NCBI GenBank assembly: GCA_019420345.1
Contig: JAHZHI010000048.1
Location: 1-64,000 of the forward strand
Direction: 5' to 3'
Origin: Peptococcaceae bacterium
Lineage (GTDB): Bacteria > Bacillota > Peptococcia > Peptococcales > Peptococcaceae
Length of the DNA: 64,000 bases
This document shows, one piece after another, positions 27,280 to 36,779 of this stretch; the stretch's first letter is position 1; every line of letters starts with the position of its first letter. Under the pieces are notes generated by a model, which saw only the letters and a program-made list of their open reading frames with translations, was not told the DNA's origin and did no database searches. A program made the translations under genes and the position numbers.

Positions 27280-27906
27280 ATGCTAGACATCGAAATCTGG
27301 TCCGACTACACCTGCCCATACTGCTACATCGGCAAAAAACAGCTCTTCCAAGTGCTCGAAGAAATGGGCATCACCGACTACAAAATCACCCACCGCGTCT
27401 ACCTGCTCGACGCCGGCAAAGAAAGCCACCCGGAACGCACCTTTGTCGAAGGGCTGAACCTGCCAGCATCCAAACAGGACGAAGTCCTCAAAAAGCTCAA
27501 ATCCATTGAGGACATGGCTGCCAAAGTCGGCCTCCACTACGACATGGCCCACATTCCAGACATCGCCACCGAAGACGCCCACCGTCTCACCCTCTGGGCC
27601 CAGGAACAGGACAAACACGTCGCCCTCAACAACCGCATCTTCAAAGCCTACTTTGAAGAATGCCAGGACATCTCCGACTTCGACCTTCTCGCCGACCTCG
27701 CCGCCGAATGCGGCCTCAACCGCGACGACGCCCTCGCCGTCCTCCAGGACCCAGGCGCCTACCGCGGCCAGATCTTCGAAGACTTCGAAGAAGCCGACGA
27801 ACGCGACATCGACCTCGTCCCACACTACACCTTCAACGGCAAAATCGAAATCATGGGCATCATGACCCTCACCGCCATCCGCAAACACATCGAAATGGCC
27901 ATGTAA
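27280..27906 (+). CDS. DsbA-family (FrnE-like) dithiol oxidoreductase
   Basis: A 208-residue thioredoxin-fold protein without a signal peptide, so cytosolic. The CPYC active site is at residues 12-15, after the first strand IEIWSDYT. The inserted helical domain runs about 65-150, and the cis-Pro-like region is near PHYTFNGKIEIMG. It resembles FrnE/polyketide-type disulfide isomerases. Ribosome-binding site AAGGAGA precedes the ATG. Confidence 0.88.
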   Translation: MLDIEIWSDYTCPYCYIGKKQLFQVLEEMGITDYKITHRVYLLDAGKESHPERTFVEGLNLPASKQDEVLKKLKSIEDMAAKVGLHYDMAHIPDIATEDAHRLTLWAQEQDKHVALNNRIFKAYFEECQDISDFDLLADLAAECGLNRDDALAVLQDPGAYRGQIFEDFEEADERDIDLVPHYTFNGKIEIMGIMTLTAIRKHIEMAM

Positions 27907-27929
27907 AGCGGATGCTGCAACAAACGCAA

Positions 27930-27967
27930 AACGGACACACCTCGCATGAGATGTGTCCGTTTTTTTA
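27930..27967 (+). terminator. Terminator between the DsbA-like gene and hicB
   Basis: Stem ACGGACACA/TGTGTCCGT followed by T7 on the plus strand. The hicB stop at 27965 on the other strand overlaps it. A sister hairpin of related sequence lies at 29628-29664. Confidence 0.9.
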
Positions 27968-28342
27968 ATAGCACTGTTTAATCAACGCTTCCTGAAGCAC
28001 CTGGGAGAAATTGACCCCCTGGGCCACCGCTTTCTTATTGAGCCATTCAGGAATGGTCAACGTTTTTTTGACCGAACGGCCGGACTTCGTCAGATCTACC
28101 TCGCTCGTCACATAGCTGACAAAGCCAGCTTCCGGCTGAGCAAGCGTGGTAATATCCGTTGGATGGGGATAGTCAGGAACAGCGTCTTCCCCTGGTTCAA
28201 GATAGAGCGCAAGGGCTTCCTGAGCGTTGGTCATTGCATCCTCTGGCGTGTCACCAGCAGAAAAACACCCTGGAAGATCTGGAAACTCCACCCAATAAGC
28301 GCCCTCTTCCAAATGAAAAACAGCAGGATAAATGAATGTCAT
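27965..28342 (-). CDS. hicB: HicB-family antitoxin
   Basis: A 125-residue protein. The N-terminal HicB partial RNase H fold is seen in FIYPAVFHLEEGAYWVEFPD and LPGCFSAGDTPEDAMTNAQE. The C-terminal ribbon-helix-helix (VKKTLTIPEWLNKKAVAQGV, then NFSQVLQEALIKQ) would bind DNA. HicB neutralises the HicA mRNA interferase and represses the operon. Here only a short 3' stump of hicA remains upstream, so hicB is an orphan. AAGGAGG precedes the ATG. Confidence 0.9.
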   Translation of the reverse strand: MTFIYPAVFHLEEGAYWVEFPDLPGCFSAGDTPEDAMTNAQEALALYLEPGEDAVPDYPHPTDITTLAQPEAGFVSYVTSEVDLTKSGRSVKKTLTIPEWLNKKAVAQGVNFSQVLQEALIKQCY

Positions 28343-28364
28343 TGCACAGCCTCCTTCGCGCGGC

Positions 28365-28430
28365 TTACTTCAAACCCGCTTGTTTCAAAATTGCGTTTAA
28401 CAAACCTTTAGTGAGTTCTTTGCCTGATAT
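28365..28430 (-). pseudogene. Remnant of hicA (3' end only)
   Basis: Directly upstream of hicB, the minus strand encodes GKELTKGLLNAILKQAGLK then TAA, which matches the conserved C terminus of HicA toxins (KELKKGTLRSILKQAGL type). A TGA lies three codons before the GKEL block, and the rest of the gene, including the catalytic His region, is gone. The adjoining stalk-protein gene starts just beyond. The toxin was lost by deletion or replacement while hicB and its ribosome-binding site were kept. Confidence 0.75.
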
Positions 28431-28439
28431 TCAGTCTTT

Positions 28440-29489
28440 TCACGCCTCAATAATGACCTTCTTCGTTGTTTGATTCCAAAGCACCTGGCAGCCTGCGCTC
28501 TCCGAAATCGCGCGCAGCGGCACCAGGATGCGCCCGGAAACATTCTTTGGCGCCACATCGCACCAGTACGTGCCGCCATCATGGGTGATCGCAGCATTGC
28601 CCACCTGCACCGTGATCGTCTGTGTGCCATTGCTGGCTGTGCCGGTCTGCGACGCCTGATCCCAGTCGACCGTATAGCCCAGCGCCTCAAAAATCGCACG
28701 AATCGGCACCATCACGCGGTTGTTGTCCATCATCGGCGGCTGATCGAAGCTCAGCGTCTGACCGTTCAACACCACATCGATCGTGTTGTTGATCATTGGA
28801 CAAGGCACCTCCACCATGCCCAGCGCGCCAGGACCAAGCTCGTATTTCCCATACACCAAAACAACCTTGTTGCCTTCAATATAATAATTAAAATCATCCA
28901 ACGAATACTTATTGACAGTAGAAACAGCATCATCATCCCATAGATAGTTTGGATGGCTGTGGATAAAATTCAGCGTCTGAGTCTTAAAGTAACGCTCAAT
29001 CTCTGCATCTGAAAGAGAGAAAATCTCAGACAAATCCAGCGTTTCGCCAGTATTCAAATCAAAATTAAACCCATCGATGCCATAACCGTTGACCCCGCCA
29101 AAATTCCAGAACCACCCCATCTTGACACTCAAAATGCCGTCCTGATTAGTGCTCACCTCTGGCTCATAATAATACTGATAATACTGCCCTGGATAATAAG
29201 GCGGCATCTCCTGAGCCTGCGCAATATTATCTGGCACCCCAGCATAAAATTCATTGTAATGCTGCTGCAGGCTGCTGTTAATACGCTGCGCCGCCTCGCC
29301 CGCATCATTCACAACCACCTGATCGTAATACTGTAGCAGCTTTAGCTCCCCGTTGTCATACCACGAAAAATCATGCCGCTCAATCGAATAATCCGCCAAA
29401 GACACAAAATCCGCCGCCAAAGCCTACCCCGGCAAAGCCCCAACCAGAAGCCCCACCGCCAGCAACACACAAAGCCCTCTCTTTTTCAT
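28440..29489 (-). pseudogene. Secreted DUF3298-like/stalk-domain protein, interrupted by a stop in the signal peptide
   Basis: The ATG at 29489 starts a good signal peptide (MKKRGLCVLLAVGLLVGALP, then G), followed by an in-frame TAG at 29424-29426 and then ALAADFVSLADYSIE without frame change. A CAG-to-TAG change would give a normal AxA cleavage site. Past the stop, 326 codons are open: an RsiV/DUF3298-like extracellular region (residues about 1-215; LDLSEIF and RYFKTQTLNF type motifs) and a C-terminal copper-amine-oxidase-N-terminal-like stalk domain (PPMMDNNRVMVPIRAIFEAL and VSGRILVPLRAISESAG). Translation from an internal TTG would give an unexported protein. It is a recent pseudogene, a read-through gene, or an assembly error. 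Confidence 0.7.
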
Positions 29490-29627
29490 AAAACCCACTC
29501 TCCCTTCTTAAGTGACAACCTGCAATAAATCCCCCCAACGCACATCCCGCGCCAGGAGCCACGATTATACAAATATTATATAACGAACCCACAAAATTGT
29601 CGAGAACCACCAGCACAGGTAGGCAAA

Positions 29628-29664
29628 GAAAAAGGGCACACCTCCGGGGAGATGTGTCCTTTTG
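29628..29664 (-). terminator. Terminator after mcrC
   Basis: Imperfect stem AAGGACACATCTCC/GGAGGTGTGCCCTT followed by T5 on the minus strand, about 80 bases past the mcrC stop. The 257 bases between the stalk pseudogene and mcrC hold nothing else that I can support. Confidence 0.75.
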
Positions 29665-29746
29665 TTGTGTGATGAGAACAAAGCGCTGGCGCGCCACACC
29701 TCGATAGAGACCTTCTTCATAAACCTTACCTCACACAACTTTTCTG

Positions 29747-30775
29747 TTAAAAGAATTCGTCCACGATTCCATCCAGTTGTTCCTTAATCTGCTCAAAATC
29801 GCCGCTCAAATCCAACGTTTTCACACTGATTGTATTTCCACTCATCTTATAGGTATGATCAGGAAACAATGCCTCATCTGTCTTTGCATATAATAACAGA
29901 CCTGAAACAACATGAGGCTTATTGGCCAGTTCCACTTCCTTATTTTTTACGTATGTGAAAATCTGATACAAATGCCCAGAGTGAATGCTGTGGGTGTCAA
30001 ACCGTGTCTGCAATGTATGCGAATAATACTTTGCATCAATTATGAGGACATTGTCCCCCTTGCTCAGCATAATGTCCGTTTGCATAATTGGTAACATATC
30101 ATTCATATTGTCATCCAGTTGCCAGGAAATCTGTGACGCACTAGCCGTTATTTCGGGATGTTCCTTTCGATAATATTCCAAAATGAATGTCTCATACAAA
30201 CGATACATTTTCTGCTCATCCAGAAAATCCATGAGCCGAACGGTTCCATCACTTTTTGTCTGCAGCAATCCTTTCACAACCAGATAACAAACAGACAGCA
30301 GCATTCTATAAGTCTGATTGTTTCTATTGTATCGAATGGCCCAGTCAACGGTATTTAAATCGATCTCCTCAACCTCACTGAAAAATAACATTTGTTTTCT
30401 CAGGGCTTTTTTTCGTTCTTGGGAGATGTTTGCACGCAACAACAGGCGAACCGTGGCTTTGATGATTTGATTTTCCCTTGAGTTCACCGAAAACGTATCA
30501 TAGGTGCAAACCATCTGATTTCTGAGCATCGTCATCGTTTTAATGGATTCTGACACATCAATTTTTCCCCTTAATGCCGATAAGGTTTCTGTCTTAGGTA
30601 TGAATTCCTGACCAAGCCCTCGTTTTAACTGTGCTGAAATACCTTTTATTAAAATCGCTGCACACAAATCAGCTACATTATGAAAATTTTCTGTAGCAAC
30701 ATTCTTATTTCCCTGTTCATGAAGCACCTGAAAGGAATAGGAAAGCATATAATAGATGTTCCGTATAGGTATCAC
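29747..30775 (-). CDS. mcrC: McrC-family 5-methylcytosine restriction subunit
   Basis: A 342-residue nuclease subunit of a McrBC-type modification-dependent restriction system. The N terminus IPIRNIYYMLSYSFQVL is characteristic. The PD-(D/E)xK site is formed by DIMLSKGDNVLIIDAKYYSH (about residues 234-253). Its ATG overlaps the mcrB stop by four bases. It would cut DNA once McrB translocates between methylated sites. Confidence 0.92.
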   Translation of the reverse strand: MIPIRNIYYMLSYSFQVLHEQGNKNVATENFHNVADLCAAILIKGISAQLKRGLGQEFIPKTETLSALRGKIDVSESIKTMTMLRNQMVCTYDTFSVNSRENQIIKATVRLLLRANISQERKKALRKQMLFFSEVEEIDLNTVDWAIRYNRNNQTYRMLLSVCYLVVKGLLQTKSDGTVRLMDFLDEQKMYRLYETFILEYYRKEHPEITASASQISWQLDDNMNDMLPIMQTDIMLSKGDNVLIIDAKYYSHTLQTRFDTHSIHSGHLYQIFTYVKNKEVELANKPHVVSGLLLYAKTDEALFPDHTYKMSGNTISVKTLDLSGDFEQIKEQLDGIVDEFF

Positions 30776-32958
30776 TTAACAGCACTCCTGAGATTATTTG
30801 TCCACTCTTTTACTTTCGTTGGTTCATCAAACCAGTATTCTTTTAACATCGGAATCAGCTCATACTCAATAATATCTGACAACATTTTGTCCGATATAGG
30901 ATCTCGATTGCAGAAATAACTGTGTCCAATGCAGAAACCCTCTCCAAGGGAAGAATCTGCAGAAATGACCTTATTTAAATTTTCAACGGTGGCAATGAGT
31001 TGATCAAATTTTTTATTGGCCAGTTTCTTTTGATACGCAATGAAGCCCTCAGTATCAAATCCTGGTTTCATTTCAAAGAACGCAAATCTTCGACGTAGCG
31101 CATAGTCCATCATTGCCAAACTTCGATCTGCAGTATTCATCATGCCAATAATATAGACATTCTTGGGAACAAAAAATTTCTCGTCAGAATACAGCAGCTG
31201 CAGTTCATTTCCGCGCTTATCATTCTCAATCAACATGAACAATTCCCCAAAAATCTTACTTAGATTTCCGCGATTGATTTCATCAATGATAAAGAAATAC
31301 TCATGCTCTGGGTCATACTGCGCCTTTTTACAAAAATTATAGAAAGAGCCTTTCTTGATTTCAAATCCACCGGAAGCAACCGGACGAAATCCCTCAACAA
31401 AATCCTCATATGAATAGCTTTGGTGAAATTGAACCAGCATCACTCGATTTGGATTCTTTCTCCCCATCATAGAATAGGCCAGCCGCTTTGCAACAAAAGT
31501 CTTTCCAACACCTGGCGCCCCTTGAAGAATGACATTTTTCTTGTTTTTTATCAATCCAACCAGCGTGTCATAATCATCTTCACTCATATAGACGCGATCC
31601 TTGCCATCCTTCTTACCATACAAAAAATCGGCTTTTGTAAACACAGGGAATTTGGACTCATCATCTTCCGTCTCCTCGACATCGTCCTCTGTTTCAAATA
31701 AAGCGTTCAATGTCTCAACATAATCCGTATAGGCTGTAATATCTGTTAACGTCTTCATGGCGGCCTGACCAGGATGTGGCCATTGGCCATTGTCGGTCCA
31801 ATGAACCTGCCGGATATGTTTAAAATCATCTTCAACGCTATCGTCAAAAATGTAGTCCGACGTCACAACGCCTCTGCCAATAATTTGATGAAGGCCTTTC
31901 TTTGCAAAGATAACATCGCCCGGTTTGATTTCATTTGCAAACTGCCAGGTAGCAAGTGCTGCATTGGTAAAGGAACGTGAAGGATCATAGGCCTCCTTCA
32001 TTTTCTTTTTCATTTCTTCTTTACTGGTAAAGGCTTTCAGATCGCCAATCTTTCCCCAGCCAATTGCAATAATTCCGGCCTTGTAGAACGCATCCCACTT
32101 ATTCGCACCATCACCGGGCGAACAGAGCCAATAATGCACCGTATCAACATCTTCATCCGCCAGTGCGCTTCCCTTATCGTCACGCTGACTTTGAACTTTA
32201 GTGGACCTTTTCTCCTGATTAACCTGTTCAGAATATGTCCACGCCTCAAAAGACAGTTCCTTATAATCTTTCAAAGCACTACGCGCACTCTGCAAATAAG
32301 TTTGAAGCTTTTCGTCTATTTCAAAATATTTTTCTGCCGAAATCTTTTGCTCAATCTGTGGAAGCGAAGCAACCACGTCAGCGGGCACCTTCCCTGATTC
32401 ATAGATGTACCAAGTATTTCTACTATCAAGATTCAGAAAGGTATCCGGCGCAATCCAGTATAACCCCATTGTGATTTTACTATTTCCGTTGCCCTTCAAA
32501 TTAATAGCAAGGTCAAAATATTTTGAAACCACTTGTTTTTTATCATGTGACGGAGCATTCGCATAGTCTAGCGCGCTGCTAAACAGGCCCCAAAGATAAT
32601 CAATATCATGCGGCCCTCTTTCATCCAGCCAATAATAAAAGGTGGCATTTTGATTATTCAAGACCGGAATGGCATCGAATGAGGTAGGAATTGACGCGTC
32701 AATAGCAAGTTCCTTTTTAAACGCCGAAATGAGTTTCACCCTGTTTGAGTCCTTTAACTTACTTTTATTAAACAAACCAAACACGGTGAAAGGGTCTATA
32801 TCCACAATCTGATTATCTTGCTCTAATGTAGGCAGATTGATCCCCGTATCTTCATAGACCTTTCTAACAATTTGAATCAGAGCAGGACGATTGTCCTTAT
32901 ATGCCAGTAAAGCATGGGCCATAGCCCTATAAAAATCTTCCCAATTAAACTGTGCCAT
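30772..32958 (-). CDS. mcrB: McrB-family GTPase with EVE-like recognition domain
   Basis: A 728-residue protein. An N-terminal helical region (1-260) precedes an EVE/PUA-like module (about 275-420: VHYWLCSPGDGANKWDAF, GDVIFAKKGLHQIIGRGV), which likely reads a modified base. The AAA+ GTPase domain starts near 470: Walker A GAPGVGKTFVAKRLA, Walker B FFIIDEINRGNLSKIFGELF, which contains the McrB signature, and MNTADRSLAMMDYALRRRF as sensor region. GGAGGTG precedes the ATG. It forms the restriction complex with McrC and lies 74 bases after hsdR, apparently in the same operon. Confidence 0.92.
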   Translation of the reverse strand: MAQFNWEDFYRAMAHALLAYKDNRPALIQIVRKVYEDTGINLPTLEQDNQIVDIDPFTVFGLFNKSKLKDSNRVKLISAFKKELAIDASIPTSFDAIPVLNNQNATFYYWLDERGPHDIDYLWGLFSSALDYANAPSHDKKQVVSKYFDLAINLKGNGNSKITMGLYWIAPDTFLNLDSRNTWYIYESGKVPADVVASLPQIEQKISAEKYFEIDEKLQTYLQSARSALKDYKELSFEAWTYSEQVNQEKRSTKVQSQRDDKGSALADEDVDTVHYWLCSPGDGANKWDAFYKAGIIAIGWGKIGDLKAFTSKEEMKKKMKEAYDPSRSFTNAALATWQFANEIKPGDVIFAKKGLHQIIGRGVVTSDYIFDDSVEDDFKHIRQVHWTDNGQWPHPGQAAMKTLTDITAYTDYVETLNALFETEDDVEETEDDESKFPVFTKADFLYGKKDGKDRVYMSEDDYDTLVGLIKNKKNVILQGAPGVGKTFVAKRLAYSMMGRKNPNRVMLVQFHQSYSYEDFVEGFRPVASGGFEIKKGSFYNFCKKAQYDPEHEYFFIIDEINRGNLSKIFGELFMLIENDKRGNELQLLYSDEKFFVPKNVYIIGMMNTADRSLAMMDYALRRRFAFFEMKPGFDTEGFIAYQKKLANKKFDQLIATVENLNKVISADSSLGEGFCIGHSYFCNRDPISDKMLSDIIEYELIPMLKEYWFDEPTKVKEWTNNLRSAVK

Positions 32959-33032
32959 TTCGCACCTCCCATTCTTCTGTGTTTATACAGAGCTCCCAGT
33001 CATCCGCTACCGATCCCTTGTGTCTTCTTTCC

Positions 33033-36000
33033 TCACACTGCGGCTTGATCGGCCCACATTTCGCACTGGCTCATGACGGTTTTAATGGCGTCGTCCATGC
33101 CTTCTGGTGGGTACTCATGGTCTCTCAACAACCGCTTCACCAAGCGACGCATACCTGCACGGGCGCTCTCTTTTTTCTGCCAGTCGATGGTGCGATTCTT
33201 GCGCAACAGATCGGTCAATTCTTTAGTCAAGGCGACAAGTTTGTCGTTGCTGTAGAAATCTTTGATGGCTTGTGGCTTGGTCAAGGCATCGTAGAACGCC
33301 AGCTCTTCGGCGGTCAGGCCCAGTTTTTCCCCTTCTGCGTTGGCATTGGCAATGTCTTTAGCCATCTTCAAAAGCTCTGCGATGACCTCTTCATTGGTCA
33401 GCATCCCGTTGAGATAGCGATTCATGGCACTATGGATGCGCTCAGAGAATTTCTCCGATTTCACCACATTGGTGCGGCGATACACGCTCACCTGCTCGTT
33501 GATCAGCTTTTTCAGCAGCTCGACGGCCAGGTTTTTCTCCTTCATGCGAGAGATTTCTTCCAAAAACTTCGCATCAAACAACGAAAATTCCTTGTCCACA
33601 TCGGAAAACAAATTGATGACACCCTCGCTCTTGATGCTGTGCTTCAACAACTCGTTGATGCGTGCGTTGATCTCAGTCAAGGTGAATTTCTTCCCGTTGC
33701 CGTCGTTGGCCAGACGCACCAGCATGGTCCGCACCGCTTCAAAGTAGGCAGCTTCCATGCGCGTCTCGCTATCCACCAAACTGCTGCACAAAGACAACGC
33801 CTGCTTGAGCAGCAAGGCTTCCTTAATATAAATGTGCTGCGTGCGTTCTTTTTCTGGCAAGTCGTGTTCAGCAACCGATTTTCCCAGCAGGAAGTTGACC
33901 CCGCCGCTGATGAGGCGCGCCTTTACCAGGTCGTCGCCCGTCATAAAGTCGGCGTAGTCAAAGCCATGGAACAAATCGCGGCAAACATCCAGCTTCTCCA
34001 AAAACTTCGGATACGCCGCCTTGCCCACGTCGGGATCGCCGTAATTCTTTTTGTCGCGCTTCGTGTAGTCGTTCATAGCCTGCTTCAAGGCCGAGGCAAT
34101 GCCCACATAGTCCACCACCAGGCCGCCTTCCTTGTCCTCGAACACACGATTCACGCGCGCGATAGCCTGCATGAGATTGTGCCCGCTCATCGGCTTGTAC
34201 ACATACATCGTCGCCAACGATGGCACATCAAACCCAGTGAGCCACATATCCACGACGATGGCAATTTTCATCGGCGAAGCATTGTCCTTAAACTTGCGCG
34301 CCAGCTCTTCCTTGTGGGCCTTGTTGCCGATGATCTCGCGCCATTCCTCAGGGTCGTTGTTGCCCTGCGTCATGACCACAGCCACCTTCTCTGTCCAATC
34401 TGGGCGCAGCTGCAAAATGCGCTTGTAAATCTTCATAGCAATAGGGCGCGAATAAGCCACAATCATGGCCTTGCCCGTGAGCAGCTGGGCGCGGTTGTTC
34501 TCGTAGTGGTCCAAAATATCGTCCACCAACGCAGCAATCGTCTCGTCGTTGCCGAGAATGGCCTCCATCTGCCCCAGTTCTTTTTTGCTCTTTTCAATCG
34601 CGTAAGGATCGGCGTTTTGCGCCATCACATCGTATTCCGCATCGATGAGGCGCAACGTGTGTTCGTCCAGCTTAAGATGAATCACCCGGCTTTCATAGTA
34701 AACAGGACGCGTGGCCCCGTCTTCCACCGCCTGGGTCATGTCGTAAATATCGATATAATCGCCAAACACTTCCCGCGTGCTGCGGTCCTTGGACGAAATC
34801 GGTGTGCCTGTAAAGCCAATATAGGTGGCATTTGGCAGGCTGTCGCGAATGATGCGCGCCGTGCCCACAATCGTTTTAACCTCCAGCTCGCCCTTCTCGT
34901 TCTGGCGGGTGACCACTTTTTCTGTCAGGCCATACTGGCTGCGGTGTGCCTCGTCGGCCATCACCACAATGTTGTGGCGTTCCGACAAGGGCGCGCCGGT
35001 CTCCTCGAACTTTTGCATGGTCGTAAAAATGATGCCGTTGGCGGCGCGCCCTGCCAAAAGTTCCTGCAAATGTTGGCGGCTCTCGGCCTGTTGGGGCGTT
35101 TGCCGCAAAAAATCCTGGCAGCGGGAAAAATGCCCGTAAAGCTGGTTGTCCAGATCGTTGCGGTCAGTGATGACCACAATGGTCGGGCTTTCCAGCGCAG
35201 TCTGCAGATAATGGGCATAGAACACCATCGACAACGACTTGCCGCTGCCCTGAGTGTGCCAGAACACGCCGCCCTTGCCATCGGTGACGGTGGCGTGCTC
35301 AGTGGAAGACACCGCTTTTTTCACCGCGAAATACTGGTGATAGGCCGCCATGATCTTAAACGTGTTGGCGCCGTCCACATTAAAGCAGATAAAATTTCGC
35401 AGAATATCCAGAAAGCGCGCCTTCTCAAAGATGCCTTCAAAGAACGTGTCAAACTGGGCAGCCTGCGTGTTTTCGTAGCTGCCATCCTTCGTTTTCCAGG
35501 CCATGAAGCGGTCCTCGCCAGAGGTGATCGTGCCCGCCTTGGACGTGCTGAGGTCGCTCATCACGCAAACCTGGTTGTAGATGAACAGCGAGGGGATCTC
35601 GTGCATGTAGTTGCGCAGCTGCCGATACGCCGCGGAGGCGTCCGTCTCCTCGCGGGAAGGGGATTTTAACTCCATCACCACCAGCGGCAGCCCGTTGACA
35701 AACAGCACCACATCCGGGCGTTTTTCGCTGTTGTCGATCACTGTCCATTGGTTGATGGCCGTAAAACGGTTGTTGTTGGGGTGCTGATAATCCACCAAGT
35801 ACACCAGGCCAGACCGTTCTTCGTTCTGCTCCCAATACTTCACCGGCACACCGTTTTGCAGATAATCGGTAAACACCCTGTTTTTTTGCAGAAGGGAGCC
35901 ACTCTCAAAGTTTTTCAGCTTGTAAAGCGCGTCGTCCAGCGCTGCCTCAGGCAAGCCGCGATTGATCGCCCGCAGCGCAGGCAGCAGCTCGTCCTCATAC

Positions 36001-36113
36001 AGCGGCGAGTGATAGTCGCGCTCAATATCCGGGCCATAGGCTGTGGCATAGCCCAACGACTCCGCGAACAGCTGCAAAATGGCGTTTTCATAGTTGGACT
36101 CTGTGAAAGACAT
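33033..36113 (-). CDS. hsdR: Type I restriction enzyme R subunit
   Basis: A 1,026-residue motor-nuclease. The N-terminal nuclease motif is DVVLFVNGLPLVVMELKSP (about residue 125). The SF2 helicase has FWHTQGSGKSLSMVFYAHYL (Walker A, about 285), a DEAHRSQYG motif II, YIGFTGTPI motif III and MQAIARVNRVF motif VI. Its C-terminal helical region would contact HsdM/HsdS. With HsdM and HsdS it cleaves DNA unmodified at the target site. GAGGTGACCCACC precedes the ATG. Confidence 0.96.
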   Translation of the reverse strand: MSFTESNYENAILQLFAESLGYATAYGPDIERDYHSPLYEDELLPALRAINRGLPEAALDDALYKLKNFESGSLLQKNRVFTDYLQNGVPVKYWEQNEERSGLVYLVDYQHPNNNRFTAINQWTVIDNSEKRPDVVLFVNGLPLVVMELKSPSREETDASAAYRQLRNYMHEIPSLFIYNQVCVMSDLSTSKAGTITSGEDRFMAWKTKDGSYENTQAAQFDTFFEGIFEKARFLDILRNFICFNVDGANTFKIMAAYHQYFAVKKAVSSTEHATVTDGKGGVFWHTQGSGKSLSMVFYAHYLQTALESPTIVVITDRNDLDNQLYGHFSRCQDFLRQTPQQAESRQHLQELLAGRAANGIIFTTMQKFEETGAPLSERHNIVVMADEAHRSQYGLTEKVVTRQNEKGELEVKTIVGTARIIRDSLPNATYIGFTGTPISSKDRSTREVFGDYIDIYDMTQAVEDGATRPVYYESRVIHLKLDEHTLRLIDAEYDVMAQNADPYAIEKSKKELGQMEAILGNDETIAALVDDILDHYENNRAQLLTGKAMIVAYSRPIAMKIYKRILQLRPDWTEKVAVVMTQGNNDPEEWREIIGNKAHKEELARKFKDNASPMKIAIVVDMWLTGFDVPSLATMYVYKPMSGHNLMQAIARVNRVFEDKEGGLVVDYVGIASALKQAMNDYTKRDKKNYGDPDVGKAAYPKFLEKLDVCRDLFHGFDYADFMTGDDLVKARLISGGVNFLLGKSVAEHDLPEKERTQHIYIKEALLLKQALSLCSSLVDSETRMEAAYFEAVRTMLVRLANDGNGKKFTLTEINARINELLKHSIKSEGVINLFSDVDKEFSLFDAKFLEEISRMKEKNLAVELLKKLINEQVSVYRRTNVVKSEKFSERIHSAMNRYLNGMLTNEEVIAELLKMAKDIANANAEGEKLGLTAEELAFYDALTKPQAIKDFYSNDKLVALTKELTDLLRKNRTIDWQKKESARAGMRRLVKRLLRDHEYPPEGMDDAIKTVMSQCEMWADQAAV

Positions 36114-36146
36114 GGTGGGTCACCTCATTTTCTAACGAATAATTTC

Positions 36147-36779
36147 TTAAAGGCTGAACTTTTCTTCCATGATATTCCTAATATCATCATTTACTTTTTG
36201 AACTAAAGACTCCAATTCTTGTGTAACTTCTGACTGCTTTTTCGAAATAGTTTGCCAGGTGTACTCTTCGCCATCCTCCGAATATACAACTCTGAAATCT
36301 TCCTCTAAGTTCTCAAAGTCCAAAAACATTTCTGGTGAAACTTTGTCATCATTCCCCAATAAAACATTAATTTCATTCCTATCTAGTTGCTTACAAAACG
36401 ATTTAATACTTTTTTCTCTAGCTTTATCTATATTCTCTATTTTTAATTTTAGCGCCCTAATCTTCTGTATGCTTTCTAGTACATCCTTTCCAAATAGCAG
36501 TTTTATTTCTATGTCTGTATTTGAATAATCCTCCTGCGCAATATTATTTGCAACCACCAGCATTTTTTCATAGAATGCCAAATCTTGTGAGTGTTGCATG
36601 TTCTCTTTCGCAAGCTTAATTGTTTTATGGTTATACCAGAGCACAGAAACAGTCGCTATTGCACTAATAAAGCTAATAATGAGGCTTAAAATATCAAAAC
36701 AAGTGGTTTGATTTAATTCTTGTGCAATCTCTTGAATTGCCTGTACAAGTTCAGATTCCATCGACGTCAATTTCTCCAT
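36147..36779 (-). CDS. Hypothetical membrane protein inside the type I RM operon
   Basis: A 210-residue AT-rich gene between hsdS and hsdR. It has one hydrophobic segment (FDILSLIISFISAIATVSVL, about residues 24-43) and a largely helical cytosolic part rich in Lys/Glu, with possible coiled coils. I recognise no family. The start is either 36779 or 36761; both overlap the end of hsdS by a few bases, so it is coupled to it. Its place suggests an accessory or passenger defence function. No catalytic motif is visible. Confidence 0.6.
   Translation of the reverse strand: MEKLTSMESELVQAIQEIAQELNQTTCFDILSLIISFISAIATVSVLWYNHKTIKLAKENMQHSQDLAFYEKMLVVANNIAQEDYSNTDIEIKLLFGKDVLESIQKIRALKLKIENIDKAREKSIKSFCKQLDRNEINVLLGNDDKVSPEMFLDFENLEEDFRVVYSEDGEEYTWQTISKKQSEVTQELESLVQKVNDDIRNIMEEKFSL

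Noticed and set aside
27280..27906. DsbA-like gene as an extracytoplasmic DsbA
   Set aside because: No signal peptide or membrane segment precedes the CPYC site, so it is annotated as a cytosolic FrnE-like protein.
32952..35669. A 905-codon plus-strand frame opposite hsdR
   Set aside because: It is antisense to the complete, motif-rich hsdR gene, has no recognisable domain and has the composition of a complement of coding sequence.
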